Positions 1-10,889 of a stretch of DNA of 64,000 bases are shown in pieces. The notes below the pieces were generated by a model. It did no database searches. It was not told the DNA's origin and saw nothing but the letters and a program-made list of their open reading frames with translations. Source of the stretch: Stenogyne calaminthoides (Eukaryota; Streptophyta; Magnoliopsida; Lamiales; Lamiaceae); contig JBBCBC010000017.1 in NCBI GenBank assembly GCA_037126765.1, positions 20,575,916-20,639,915 on the forward strand, in the 5' to 3' direction. Made by a program: the position numbers and the translations under genes. The first letter of the stretch is position 1; each line of letters opens with the position of its first letter.

Positions 1-2394
1 GCATGGTCCACAGACTTTCCCTTTTTCAAAGTTAAAATCAGGTAAACCAACAGCAACACCTAGTCTATGCAATCTCCGAATACTTCTGTAATTAGCATGA
101 CCAAGTTTTTGATGCCACAAAATAATATCATCTGCTTTAGCACTTTTACAAGTATGATTTGAACCAATCAAATAGCAATTATCAGCAGATCTATTGCCAG
201 TCATTAATCATTCATCATTCTTATCAAACACATAGCATAAATTCTTGTCAAATTTCACATGTAAATCATCATCACATAACTGACTAATATTAATCAGATT
301 AGCAAGTAAACCTTTTACATGTAACACATTTGTCAACTTTGGAAAACCAGAAACATTCAATGTTCCTTTACCAACAACTTTACCTTTTGAACCACCACCA
401 TAGGTAACATGACCACCATTGTATGATGTATAATTAGTCAGATGATTAACTTGACCAGTCATGCGTCTAGAACAACCACTATCAAAATACCAAGATCCAG
501 GAACACATGCTTTCAAAGATGTATACACAACATTACAAGACATGTTCTCATGAATAAACTTTTTAGTGTTGTTAACCTGTTTTATGGGATGTTCAACTTT
601 ATCAAGTAAAAATATTCCAGCTTTTATATCTCTTCTTAACTTAGAACAATATGGACTAATGTGACCTACTCCAACATAATAAAAATAGACATACTCTTTA
701 AACAAACCATCAGATTTCTTTTGTTTACCTTTCAAAGATTTTGGTACAGAAGTTCCAGCTTTTACAAAAGAAATAGGTTCACAGGATATAGGAGTATTCT
801 CAAGAGATTTCTCAAAACCAAGTCCAGCATTACCATGTCTACCAATCAACAATGCATCATTCAAATCAGTAGTGCTAGCAGAAAACTTTTTAAAGATAAG
901 AGTAGTGCTTTTAAGTTCATCTTTCAAAGCAGAAATTTCCACATCTTTTCTAGTTAAAAGAACTTCAAGCTTAACAAGATTTTCTTTCAAATCTGAATTT
1001 TCTAAAGATAAAGAACTCAACACCTGTTTTTTAGTTTCTAAATCATATTTAAATTTAAGATATTCAGAGTTATAATCAGCAGAACTTAATGTTTCAGTAT
1101 TCAGAATAGTTCCAGCAAAACAGTTAATCTCAGAATCATTTTTACTGAATGTTGTTTCAGATGTTGTGATAACATCTGAATCTGCTTCAGACCAATAATC
1201 ATCGAGATAATCATCAAATGTATCATCATAAACTATTCTAGTAGACATAGCACTTAGTTCGCATTTATCAGCATCAGTTTCATCATCAGAATCATCACTC
1301 AAGGTTGCATTAAAGTTCATCTTCTTCCTAAGCAAAGTATTAGCACATTCATTAGCGTAATGACCATATCCAGAATATGCATCACATTTAACCTTTTTCA
1401 TGTACTCAGGATCATATTTGAACTTGTTATCCTTTAAAAATTGTCTAGATTGATTGAAACTGGAAGACTGACTTGGAACAAGCTTTTTATCAGAGGGAGA
1501 AGAGTTTTGATTAAACTTATCCTTTGATTGAAATTTACCATTTGGTCTTCTGAACTTTCCTTTTAGATAAGATTTGAATTGCTTAATGATAAAAGCAAAT
1601 TGTTCAGAAATGTTTTCATCACATAAATCAGAAACATCTTCATCAGAATCAACTTCAGTTACATAAGGATGTTTTCCAACATTATCAGAAGTTTCACCTC
1701 TAAAAGCAAGTACTTTCTTATCTTTATCTTTCCCATGTTTATCATCATCTAACATATTTGAGTTTATCTCATAAGTTTTCAAAATACTGATCAACTCATT
1801 TTGACTCAATAAATCAGTGTTTTTAACCTCTTCTATTGCACATATTTTAGCATCAAATCGTTTAGGAACAGTTCTAAGTATTTTATTAACTAACCGAGTG
1901 TTAGAAATTGGATCACCAAGTGAGTGTGACTCATTAGCAATCTCACTTATCCTTTCATTGTATGATGAAATGCTTTCATCATCCTTCATCTTCAAGTTTT
2001 CAAACTTGGTTCCCAACATTCTGAGTCTAGTCCTTCTAACACTTTCTAATCCTTCACAATGTTCCTACAATATTTCTCATGCATCCTTAGAAGAAACACA
2101 GTCAGATATCAGTTTAAACATTGAAACATCAGTGGCAGTAAATATAGCATTAAGAGCTTTAGAATTGAAATTGGCCGATGTGCATTCATCATTTGACCAA
2201 TCAATCTCCTTTTTGACTTGTGATTCTCCATCTCTATCATCAATTGTTCTTGGAGGATTCCAACCAGATAACACACTACGCCATGCTCTCTCATCAATAA
2301 ACTTAATGTACATGCGCATTTTAGGTTTCCAATATGGGTAATTTGATCAATCCAAAATTGGAGGTTTTAAAGACGGAGTCAGTGGATAATCCAT
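1..2394 (-). pseudogene. gag-pol of Copia A: gag, zinc knuckles, protease, pre-integrase
   Basis: One continuous frame from an ATG at 2394 to the window edge, broken by in-frame stops at 2347-2349 (TGA), 2077-2079 (TGA), 2065-2067 (TAG) and 205-207 (TGA) but apparently by no frameshift. The gag N-terminus (about 2080-2340) has the copia UBN2-type pattern. The 603-codon block 208-2019 continues gag and contains a defective zinc knuckle (residues 212-225, second Cys replaced by Tyr), an acidic stretch, a coiled-coil-like segment and a second degenerate knuckle. The aspartic protease motif D-S-G-C-S-R-R-M-T-G is at residues 513-522. After the last stop, 1-204 encodes a L-W-H-Q-K-L-G-H pre-integrase motif. 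The large coiled-coil gag resembles Sirevirus-type copia; I am unsure of the clade. Non-functional as sequenced. Confidence 0.85.
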
Positions 2395-2445
2395 TGAAAA
2401 ACACACTATAAACACAGGACCTTTAACTTAGTGTATCAAGTTTAT

Positions 2446-2458
2446 GGCTCTGGCGCCA
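2446..2458 (-). promoter_or_regulatory. primer-binding site of Copia A (variant)
   Basis: On the minus strand the sequence TGGCGCCAGAGCC starts two bases after the LTR end. It matches the initiator-tRNA-Met site TGGTATCAGAGCC at 10 of 13 positions, with CGC replacing TAT in the middle. The position is right for minus-strand priming. Confidence 0.7.
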
Positions 2459-2460
2459 AC

Positions 2461-3229
2461 TGACAGTGTGTGTGCGTGTATTTTCAGAGTGTTGTTGAAA
2501 ATGTTATACAACATATGACAGCAGAAACATAAAAACGCAGTGCAAAGGATTTCAAAATTTTGTATAGTCTGTAATCCAGACTATACGAACCTCATGGTTA
2601 AAAACATCACTATAACAAGTAGTGAGATACACACGAATCTCTTACAAGATCCTAAAAGGTGTAGTGAAAAACCACAGACCAAAATCAATCTATTCAATCA
2701 AGTAACTAGTGATCTTATTAAACCTAAAACTTGATCTAATAAGATAAAATCAATACTGATAGGAGATATTGTATTCCCTCGACCAGTACACATAGAATAA
2801 CATCAACCCTCACACTCCTAGAATTACAAACACTCAGTTTTTCACTCTTGGTTGTGTCTTGGATGTTACTCTCTTAAGTTTGGAGTAGAGCAAATGGGAT
2901 TTCACTTTAACTCAAACTTGAATGTCGACCAATGCAGTCTATTTATAGACTTTCGGACCAACTGCATTGTCCTATCCACTTGGTGTGAACAACCTTGAAC
3001 TTCTCCTCCACTATCTCCATGATCTTGGTGTAACCACCCATGATCTTTCTATTCTCACTCCATCAGTGCAACCGCTTGATAATTTCTGAGATTATCTTCA
3101 ACCTGCAATGTAGGAAATATTGAGAAATACATCTATTAAACCGGAGTTAGTGTTAGGAGAAAGGGCAAATTTATGATGTTGTGCAGAATGTTGTCCAACA
3201 TCTGGAACAACATCCGTGCAACATCAACA
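2461..3229 (-). repeat. 5' LTR of Copia A
   Basis: About 770 bp, from TGTTGATG at 3229 to CTGTCA at 2461 (minus strand), ending next to the PBS. The first 560 bp of its plus-strand image are repeated at 63461-64000 with scattered substitutions and a roughly 27-bp deletion near 63815, which confirms the right-hand PBS-side boundary. The outer boundary at 3229 rests only on the TG...CA rule and is less certain. Confidence 0.8.
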
Positions 3230-3324
3230 ATAAATATATGTATATATATACACATATATATATATACACATACATATATATATAAAAACATTAAATAAAA
3301 TAATTAAATTACCTATGAAGAAGG

Positions 3325-3470
3325 CGGCGGCGGTAGGGAGGAGGAGGCGACGGCGCGGTAGGGGAGGAGGAGGTGGAGGGTGACGCACGACGGTAGGGGA
3401 GGAGAGGTGGAGGGCGACTCACGACGGTATAGGAGGAGGAGGGCGATGCGTACGTGGCGGCAATGCACAG
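3325..3470. repeat. purine-rich minisatellite
   Basis: Three imperfect copies of a roughly 45-bp unit built on CGGTAGGGGAGGAGG followed by a GGTGGAGGG and ACGCACGACGG-like part. Open frames here (for example a proline-rich one on the minus strand) are by-products of the repeat. Confidence 0.6.
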
Positions 3471-3594
3471 TGGTGGCGACGGAAAAAATATTGGAGAAGG
3501 GAGAATATATTTAGATGGGCGAGAGATGAGAATGCAGGGTGTGTAGAAAAAAACGTGATGGGGGCTCTGGTATTAGGGTTGATTCGATTCCTAA

Positions 3595-3743
3595 CAGAGC
3601 GGTTCGGAATCGCTCTCTCTTGCAGAGCGGTTTCGTACCGCATTCCAAGCGTTGTTCGTGCAGAGCGGTTATAAACCGCATTGCAAATGAGCTTGCAGAG
3701 CGGTTCTGAACCGCTATCTCTTGGAGAGCAGTTTAGAACCGCT
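3595..3743. repeat. subterminal inverted-repeat units of the CACTA end
   Basis: Five units of about 21 bp spaced about 30-37 bp apart (near 3595, 3622, 3660, 3695 and 3723), each reading GCAGAGCGGTT, 2-4 bases, then (G)AACCGC. Each can fold as a small hairpin. In CACTA elements, motifs of this kind within a few hundred bases of the ends bind the transposase; here that role is inferred. Confidence 0.6.
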
Positions 3744-3853
3744 TTTTAATTATTATTTTTTAATTAAAAACTGCTCTCCAAGGTTGTTTTTGGAGAGCTC
3801 TTTCTAAAAGGGCTGTCCAAGTAGAGTTGTCCAAGCTAAAATGTGTAGTAGTG

Positions 3854-4203
3854 AAGATTTCACCTCATGTGCTAATGATGATAGGCCTAATTGAGAAACT
3901 TGGTAATTTAGGCATTGAGCTAAAAGACCAATGCTTTCATTTATGCTATCCTCCAGTCGCTTCTGGATTCATATTCTGGCTTCATTGTGAACTACAATAT
4001 GAATAAGACGGATGCGATCATGACTGAACTTCACAACGTGCTCAAGACTTTTGAGTTCACTATCACTAAGATGGTGTTCAAAGGAAGGAGCGGGTAGACA
4101 AGGATGTGTGCCTCTAAAATAAGTAGAAGAGGGCACTAGAAAAAAGACTATAAGGTTCTGGTTGCTAAAAGAAGACACTAGGTGCTTCTGGCACTAGAAC
4201 ATC
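3854..4203 (+). pseudogene. gag remnant of Copia C
   Basis: The first 150 bp encode a recognisable piece of copia gag (a serine-proline-histidine segment followed by a leucine-rich helix, then L-E-K-L-G type spacing), but the frame is lost repeatedly. It begins abruptly at the CACTA end. No start codon or zinc knuckle survives. Confidence 0.5.
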
Positions 4204-4204
4204 T

Positions 4205-4685
4205 ATGTTTGTTATTAAGATAAACATGTTCATTAATAGCGCTAACTGCTTGGTATTAGATACTGGATATGGCTCTCACATTTATGCAAATGTGAAGAGG
4301 CTTATGTGTCTTAGGACAGTTAGGGCGGGTGAAGTCGTCTTACACGCGAAAATGAAGCAAGAGTTGCTAATTGAACGTGTGGGGACTTATGTGTTAAACT
4401 TACCCTTTGGTTTTTTATTAGAACTTAATGATTGTCATTTAGTTTTTTCTATTACTTGCAACATGTATTTGTTGCATTATGGATATGATGTTCTTAATAT
4501 ACAAAATAAAAAACTCAAACTTAGTAATCATGAAAACCCGACTTACTTATGGCATTGTAGAACTTGATCATGTAAACAAGAAAGGAATTGCAAGGTTAAG
4601 AAAGTTAGACTACTTAGCCCCATTTGACTTTGACTCTTATGGAGATTGCAGATCTTGTCTCATGGGCAAGATGATCAACAGACCC
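4205..4685 (+). pseudogene. protease and GAG-pre-integrase remnant of Copia C
   Basis: The first frame (4205-4567) has the protease motif as L-D-T-G-Y-G-S-H-I, with the catalytic D-T-G intact, and the downstream beta-rich segment. The overlapping frame (4479-4685) carries the H-V-N-K-K and C-R-S-C-L-M-G-K pre-integrase motif that supplies the zinc-binding N-terminus of copia integrase. One frameshift separates the two. The frame is cut at 4685 by the 5' LTR of element D. Confidence 0.75.
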
Positions 4686-5409
4686 TGTTGGGAAATTTAG
4701 AGTTTTGATGAAAGTTCCAAAACATATGTAATAGGACCAGTCAGACCTGTTAGCTGACTGATGTTTTTAAATACCAGTTATAAGATGACCAGTTGATACT
4801 TATTGTATAGAACAACTGATGTATAAGATAGGTCACATATTGAGGGGGAACTCAATATGTATAGGTCAGATCTAAAGGCCAGCTGAGAACAAAAGACCAG
4901 CTGAAGTCAGAAGGCCAGAAGGCAAGGGAAAGACAGAAGATCAGACGATCTGATAAAGTCAGATGATCAGACTGAAATCATGAAGCTCAAATTCAGAAGA
5001 CCTGAAGATCAGATGACTACCAGAAGATCAGACCAGAAGACCTACATCAGCCGAGTCTGCTAGTTGAGCTAAGACAACTGGCACCAAAAGACTCTATCAG
5101 GTAGACTGATCAGTTGTAACTGATCAGGTCAACTCACACCAGGTGGTAACTGATGTTTCACCAAGTCATACGTTGTTGATCTGAACAAGAAGAATGTCAA
5201 CTTTAGTTGGTAGAACAAACACTGAAAAGTGTTTTTGTTAACCAATAAGAACAAGACACGTATGAACGGAGCCGATAATATGGGATTTGGTGCTGCTTGG
5301 TCAAACGGCTATAAAAGACAACTATCCATGCTTTCGGCCATGCCGTCCCTGAAGCACATCACATCAAATCCTACATATCTACTAAATATAGCCAGAAATT
5401 CAAATTGCT

Positions 5410-5444
5410 CTCCAACGGCTCTTTGATTTCGGGGTCTATAAATA
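5410..5444 (+). promoter_or_regulatory. LTR promoter of D: CTCCAACGG box and TATA box
   Basis: CTCCAACGG at 5410-5418 and TATAAATA at 5437-5444, separated by 18 bp; the same pair is in the 3' LTR (TATA box at 18701-18708). The same two boxes with the same 18-bp gap occur in the non-coding LTR families F and I. Transcription should start about 30 bp downstream; this is inferred. Confidence 0.65.
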
Positions 5445-5842
5445 TGGGATCCCTCTTCAGAGTGAAAAAAACACGGAAATTATCAAGAAGCTCATACTAT
5501 AGCCAAATTTTCGCACGAAGAATACAACCTTGAAGATTAATTTTCTAAGTGTTCATCCCATAGTTCTTAGCACAAAAATCTTATCCTCTAGCTGTTAGGC
5601 TACTTAAATACTAGGATAGATTTCAAAGTTGGAACAAATAACAAATCTTACCCAAAACCCAAAGTTAGGTTTTGTTTAGCAAGATTTCAGACTAGGGTTT
5701 CTAGTTCTAATTTCTGGGATCGGTTGAGTGAGAGCTCTATAAATATCTGTTGGTGTAATGTGTTGGACTAACACAATAATCTAAGTCCAGTTGGTTAAGT
5801 TGGTTAAGTTGGTGCCCCTTGTGATAGGGAAGAGTGGACGTA

Positions 5843-5855
5843 GGACTGGTTGTCC
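5843..5855 (+). promoter_or_regulatory. candidate leader stem-loop in LTR of D
   Basis: GGAC-TGGTT-GTCC, embedded in the conserved context GAGTGGACGTA before and GAACCACTATA after, about 400 bp downstream of the TATA box and so in the transcribed part. The 3' LTR has the same hairpin at 19102-19114. Equivalent hairpins occur in elements F, H and I. Function unknown. Confidence 0.45.
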
Positions 5856-6274
5856 GAACCACTATAAATCTTGTGTGCATTTACCTGATTGATTAACTGC
5901 TTTACACTATTGCACACAACTTGATTAAATCTGCATACATATTCTGAGTTAGGATCAGCTAGTACCAAGCTATTGATCTGATCAGATTGACTCCATAGTC
6001 ATCTGATTGAAAACAGGTTCGGAATCTGATTTGTTATAAACTGGTTTTTCACACGGGTATAAACTAGCTTCCGCACAATCAGTTAAACTGATAGACACCA
6101 AACTGATCTGCCCTCAGGCGATCAGTAAGTTGGATATCAGTCCAAACTGATTCACTTGCACTCTGATCAGGCAAACTACAATCACACCTGATCTGCACGA
6201 AAAAGTTTTCAAAAGTCTATTCACCCCTCCCCTCTAGACTTCTGCCCTCACGAAACCCGTTCAGGACCTACAAG

Positions 6275-6287
6275 TGGTATCAGAGAT
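6275..6287 (+). promoter_or_regulatory. primer-binding site of element D
   Basis: TGGTATCAGAGAT, two bases after the LTR end, complementary to the 3' end of initiator tRNA-Met over the first 11-12 bases. Confidence 0.85.
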
Positions 6288-6408
6288 GTGGTTCTATAGA
6301 CCACTGGCTTTGAATATCATCGGTTCTTGAGGAAGAACCTTTGTGGTCACTTGAACTAATCTTGAAAAACCTTTTCAAATCTCATCTGTTTTTAAACTCA
6401 CGATCAAC

Positions 6409-9015
6409 ATGGATAATACTTCGGGTATGTATCATGATTTGCCAAAATTTTCCATTGATGAGTATGCAGACTGGACGATATACATGAGCAACCATCTGGG
6501 ATCAATAAGCAGCAGGATGATGGAAGTTCTTGAATGAGGACCCATCATCATCTATCACGATAACCCAGCTGTTGGAGGTGATCCAGACTTTCAAGCTGGA
6601 AGTCTTGTCAGAAAGAGTCCCACCCTGATGGATGCTGAAGAGAGAAAGTTGTACACTCTGGATACGATATCTAGGCACATAATCATGAAGACCATGGACA
6701 AGATAACCAGAGAAAAGATAAAGTATCTCAAGACAGCCAAACAGATGTGGGATACGCTTGCTGAAATATGTGTAGGAAATGATCTGATTAAAGATAGCAG
6801 ACTGCAAGCCGAACTGGTGAAATTTGAGAAACTTAAGATACTACCTAATGAAACCATCAATGAGCTCGATGGAAGAATCATCATGTCAGTCAACAAGTTA
6901 CGGGAACTTGGACGAGAAATGTCAGATAAAGACATCAATTACAAGATCTTGAGATCTCTGACTAAGAAGTGGGATATGAAAGTCACTGTAATAAAGGATT
7001 GTCAAGATATTGCTAAGATGAAGCCAAGCAACCTGTTCCTGAGTCTTAAAGCTCATGAGTTCGATCTGATCGAAAGAGGGCAAGAAGAAGAAGACGAGTC
7101 GCCTGCTGAAGCCACAACTGCCACATCAAAATCAGTTGCATTCAAAGCAGCCAGCAGCAACTCAAAGTCTACTGAACCTGTTGGAAATATTATAAGCCAA
7201 ACTGAACAGATTGCTTTGCTAACCAGAAAACTTGAAAAATCTAACATTCAACTTGGTAAGTATCGTAGATTTTACAGGGATTATCAAAACAACAGAGGAA
7301 GAGATAGGAGGCCAGCTGACAGATCTCCAGGAAGGACCAGATCTGATGACCTAAGAGATGATCACAGAGAGGATCGCAGAGAAGATAAGAAAAGAGATGA
7401 TCGGTCTGATGAAAGGAGAGACAACAGATCTGAGAGAAGAAATTCTGATTACAGGCAAACAGGAAAGTCACCTGATAGATTCTACAGACGAAATGACTCA
7501 CCTGACAGAAGAAGTTCCGTGGATCGTGGAGCTTGTTTCAACTGTGAGAAACCAGGTCATTACAGCGCAGATTGCCCAGACCTGACACCAAAAGAAAGAG
7601 AAGAGAAGCGGAACAGAAGAGAGCAACACTATAGAGACAGGAAAGCCATGGTTGCTGATACATCTAAAATTGATGATTCTTATCGCCTTTCCGAGGATCT
7701 GTGCTACTCATATGTAGAAGAAGATTTCTGTTTAATAAGCAACGATGATTTCTACCACTACGATGATCTGATATTCTCTTCTGATGATGAAATCTGTCTG
7801 ATGGCTAAGGAGGAAGACCAATCTGAGGTAACCTCTAAACCTTCTGCTCTTTCAGTTTCCACACCAGCTATGATTAGCACACCTGCTGGAGAGATTGACT
7901 TGCAGCTCTATTCTGAGCAATTGCTTGATGATCTCTCTAACGCAGTAGACACTTATACGATAGTGGAAGCCGAAAACGATAAGCTAAGGATTGAAAATAC
8001 TCAGCTTGTTAAGGAAAATGCTGTCAGTAGAGTAGCTGAACTAAAATCAGCTGAAGCTGCTCAGAAGATAACTGAAGAACTGAAAGTTCTGAAATTTAAC
8101 TCTTCTGATCAGGAGAAGCAGATTAAGGAACAACTAGCTATCAATAAACATCAAGCTGGTGATTTTAAAATCTTACAAGCCAAGTTTGATGAACTCTTCC
8201 GACTACATGAGAGTCTGAAATTAACTGAGGATAGTTTACGTAAGAAAATACAGGTTTTCACGAAATCTTCGAAAACCGTTCAGGATATGAACAACTATTT
8301 TCGAACGACAACTAATAAGAAGGGAATTGGGTATGAAAACCCTTCTACATCCTCAAAAGCTCCGTCTGATTCACTTCAAAGAGGTGTAATCAAACGAGTT
8401 TCTGATATAGATACACATAAAGTAAAATTTGTATCTAATAAGGGAAATAGACCTGCTGAACAAGTAAGGCAAGTGTCTAATCAGAAAGGGAACATAAATG
8501 GTCCCCAACTGAACAAGCATCAGCCGAGGAATCAACAGAAGAACCCAGTTCTTCTGAAGAGACCTCAACCTGATCAGCAGATTAGGTATCAGAAAAGACA
8601 ACCTCTCAGGGGGAAATCTAATCTGAAACCTAATCAGGGTCAGCTGCCTAACAAGCAAACTAAAGGTAAACTGCTAAGACCATCTATGCCAAAAATATAC
8701 GAGTCTTTTGATGGTAGCAGTCGTACCTACCTTTATAATCAGAAACCTAGGGCTGCTACACCTGAGCCCCACTGGGTTAAAAGAAGACAAACAGCAAGGA
8801 AAAATCCCAAGTCTTCTGATCCACCCAAGGCTCGCACAAATAATCATATTGATCAGAATGCATATGAAGAGATGTATGATTATGTAGATGTTTACGGGAG
8901 ACAAATCAGGCCTTCTGATCTATCTGATTACAATAGAAGTGCCCTGTTTGTATGGATCCCTAAAACCAACTCTAACCCCTCAGGACCCAATCCAAAAGGG
9001 GTACCTAAAGTCTGA
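6409..9015 (+). pseudogene. gag of element D
   Basis: Nucleocapsid/capsid protein that packages element RNA into cytoplasmic particles. The ATG at 6409 follows the PBS leader. One TGA at 6535-6537 interrupts the frame; from 6538 it is open to the TGA at 9013-9015. The 795-residue stretch from 6628 shows a UBN2-type gag domain (about residues 1-140), a highly charged Arg/Asp/Glu region (about 220-300), a perfect CX2CX4HX4C zinc knuckle (7534-7575), acidic blocks, a leucine-rich coiled coil (about 440-550) and a basic Gln/Pro/Lys-rich tail. At about 870 codons it is long for copia gag but normal for Sirevirus-like elements. It is nearly intact apart from the one stop. Protease follows in another frame after a 5-base gap. 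Confidence 0.88.
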
Positions 9016-9020
9016 TTTGA

Positions 9021-9437
9021 TTGCAGGTTCGCGTGGGTTTGGCCAACAAAGGAGGTGTACAAGCAACTATCTGGTACATCGATAGTGGATGCTCAAGGCA
9101 CATGACTGGAAGCAAACATCTCCTTAGCTCTTACACAGAACAAGAAGGCCCACTTGTACTCTTTGGTGATGATAACTTTGGTTTTACCAGAGGATTCGGA
9201 ACCATAGAGAATGATGATGTACAGGTTACTGGAGTCTCGTATGTCAAAGGTTTAAAGCATAATCTGTTATCAGTATCACAATTCTGCGACAACGGATTCA
9301 GTGTTGAGTTCTCGATCGATCGGTGTACTATCAAGAATCGAGCTACTCAACGAGATCTTGTTAATCGCTCAAGAAAAGGTACGATTTATACCTTGATTTG
9401 GAACAGCTTGTCCAAGAAATGCATGTTCGATTGTTAA
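9021..9437 (+). pseudogene. protease of element D
   Basis: Retroviral-type aspartic protease that would cleave the polyprotein. The catalytic D-S-G at 9081-9089 sits in the usual D-S-G-C-S-R-H-M-T-G motif, followed by the flap-like F-G-D-D segment and a L-K-H-N-L-L-S-V-S-Q-F-C tail. The frame is open for about 138 codons and is shifted relative to gag. It stops at 9435-9437, and the next domain resumes in the gag frame. The gag/protease shift may be a real expression feature, but the second break looks like damage. Confidence 0.85.
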
Positions 9438-9438
9438 G

Positions 9439-10392
9439 AGTTCAAAAGGTAGCAGTTGGCTCTGGCACAAAAGAATGAGTCATCTGAACTTTAAAACTCT
9501 TAACAAGATAGCAAGGATGTCTTTGGTTGAGGGTCTTCCGAATGAGGTATTCTCTAAGGATCAGACATGTGTCGCATGTCAGAAGGGAAAACAGGTTAAA
9601 GCCTCATTCAAGGGAATCCTCGACCAAAGATTCAATGAGAGTATTGCAGAATCGCTCCATATGGACTTATTTGGACCGATTACACGGTCGGGTCTCGTGG
9701 GACGCAAATACACTCTGGTAATCATGGATGATTATTCCAAGTTTACCTGGGTTGTATTCTTGTATAAGAAGAATGAGACAACAACAAAGATACCCGAGTT
9801 GCTCAAGAAATTACCGAATGAGAAGGGTGTCAGTATAGTGAAAATCAGATCAGATAAAGGTACAGAATTTTTGAATTCTTTTATTACTGATTTTTGCACT
9901 AAGTTTGGTATACAGCATGAGACATCAGCTGCAAGAACGCCACAACAGAATGGTGTAGCAGAACGGAGAAACAGAACACTCAAAGAAACTGCTTGCACTA
10001 TGTTAATGAACATGCAACACCAAGCCGTTTTCAAGCGTAAGCCATCAATATCGATGCCACACTCAAAGAAAGATGATGCTCTCGACTAAGGCTCACTACA
10101 AAACACCCTATGAACTCGTGGAAAGGCGTAAAACCTCGTGTTTCTTACTTCCATGTTTTTGGGTGCAAGTGTTTCATACACAACAATGGGAAGAGTCGGG
10201 TTGAAGACTTTTGAGGCCAAGTCGATGAGGGTATATTCTTACGATATTCCTCATCCAAAGAAGGCTTTGGGGGTTTACAACAAAGTAACCCTAGTTATGG
10301 AAGAAACACCTCATGTGGTCTTTGATGAGACATCTTCCGAACAAGAGAAAGTCGCCTCAAAAACAAGCAAAGATCAGATCAACCTGCACTGA
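9439..10392 (+). pseudogene. integrase of element D
   Basis: Frame 9475-10089, preceded in phase by the L-W-H-K-R motif. The pre-integrase zinc motif ends with C-V-A-C-Q-K-G-K. The catalytic triad is present: Asp at 9664-9666, Asp at 9853-9855, Glu at 9961-9963, giving D-D(35)E, followed by the copia signature P-Q-Q-N-G-V-A-E-R-R-N-R-T. The C-terminal part after about 10010 is frameshifted and continues weakly in 10138-10392 (Y-N-K-V-T-L-V motif and E-T-P-H-V-V-F-D-E). Inactive as sequenced because of the shift. Confidence 0.85.
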
Positions 10393-10889
10393 TGCACGTA
10401 AAATGGATCAGCTAACTATCAAGGAAAAAGGATCGTAACATGTAACAATTGTATATTCCGAACTTGATCTTGCCGATTCACCAGTCAATCAGAGACCTAA
10501 GGTACGCATAACCGCCAATGAAGAACCAATGCATACCGAGATAAAGATTCATCGAACCTTATGGTTTGGGGAACACTGAAGTTCCTACGATGACATCGAA
10601 ACACATGATGAGTCCAACATCACCGAGACTTGTCCATGTCAAGTGGATCATAATTTCGCACCACTCCCAATCACTAGTAATGAACTACTATCAGAAGAGG
10701 ATGATGTTCTCCAAACTGATGCAAATCAGAAAAGAAGGACCTGGGTAACCAGTCATCCAACTGATCTGATCATCGGAGACCCATCTGATAGAGTTAAAAC
10801 TAGACATCAGATTGGTGAAAGTGCCATGTATTGTTGTTATCTGTCTTTGAAGAAACCAATCAAGTAGAAGAAGCTCTACAAGATGCAAA

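Larger units (their letters stand above)
1..3229 (-). mobile_element. Copia retrotransposon A, 5' part (truncated by window edge)
   Basis: Minus-strand Ty1/copia element. Reading from the right, its 5' LTR (2461-3229) is followed two bases later by a primer-binding site (2446-2458), a short leader, and a gag-pol frame that runs off the left edge inside the GAG-pre-integrase domain. The rest of pol and the 3' LTR lie outside the window, so no target-site duplication can be checked; the five bases outside the 5' LTR are ATAAA. The order LTR, PBS, gag, protease, pre-integrase is diagnostic of copia. A second LTR of the same family begins at 63461. Confidence 0.9.
3230..3853. mobile_element. terminal fragment of a CACTA (En/Spm-type) DNA transposon
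   Basis: The segment ends at 3853 with TGTGTAGTAGTG, which on the minus strand reads CACTACTACACA, the start typical of CACTA transposons. Just inside lies a row of hairpin-like subterminal repeats (3595-3743), as is usual in CACTA ends. Further in are a TA/CA-rich microsatellite (about 3235-3290) and a purine-rich minisatellite (about 3325-3470). No transposase is present. The other end should lie left of the window, with Copia A possibly inserted inside. The DNA to the right (3854 on) is gag of Copia C, so this transposon or a rearrangement truncated that element. Confidence 0.55.
4686..6272 (+). repeat. 5' LTR of element D
   Basis: 1587 bp, from TGTTGGGAAATT to AGGACCTACA, nearly identical to 17968-19531. 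It is dense in CTGATCAG/CAGATC palindromic words. A promoter module lies at 5410-5444 and a leader stem-loop at 5843-5855. A short open frame near 5229 exists in both LTRs and has no recognisable product. Confidence 0.93.

Noticed and set aside
3419..3643. Proline-rich minus-strand frame
   Set aside because: It is a translation of the purine-rich minisatellite with no start context or homology.
5229..5426. 65-codon frame present in both LTRs of D (also 18493-18690)
   Set aside because: It overlaps the LTR promoter boxes. It is conserved only because the LTRs are copies.
6502..7501. Minus-strand frames across gag of D
   Set aside because: Shadows of the coding strand; gag is clearly on the plus strand with a zinc knuckle.
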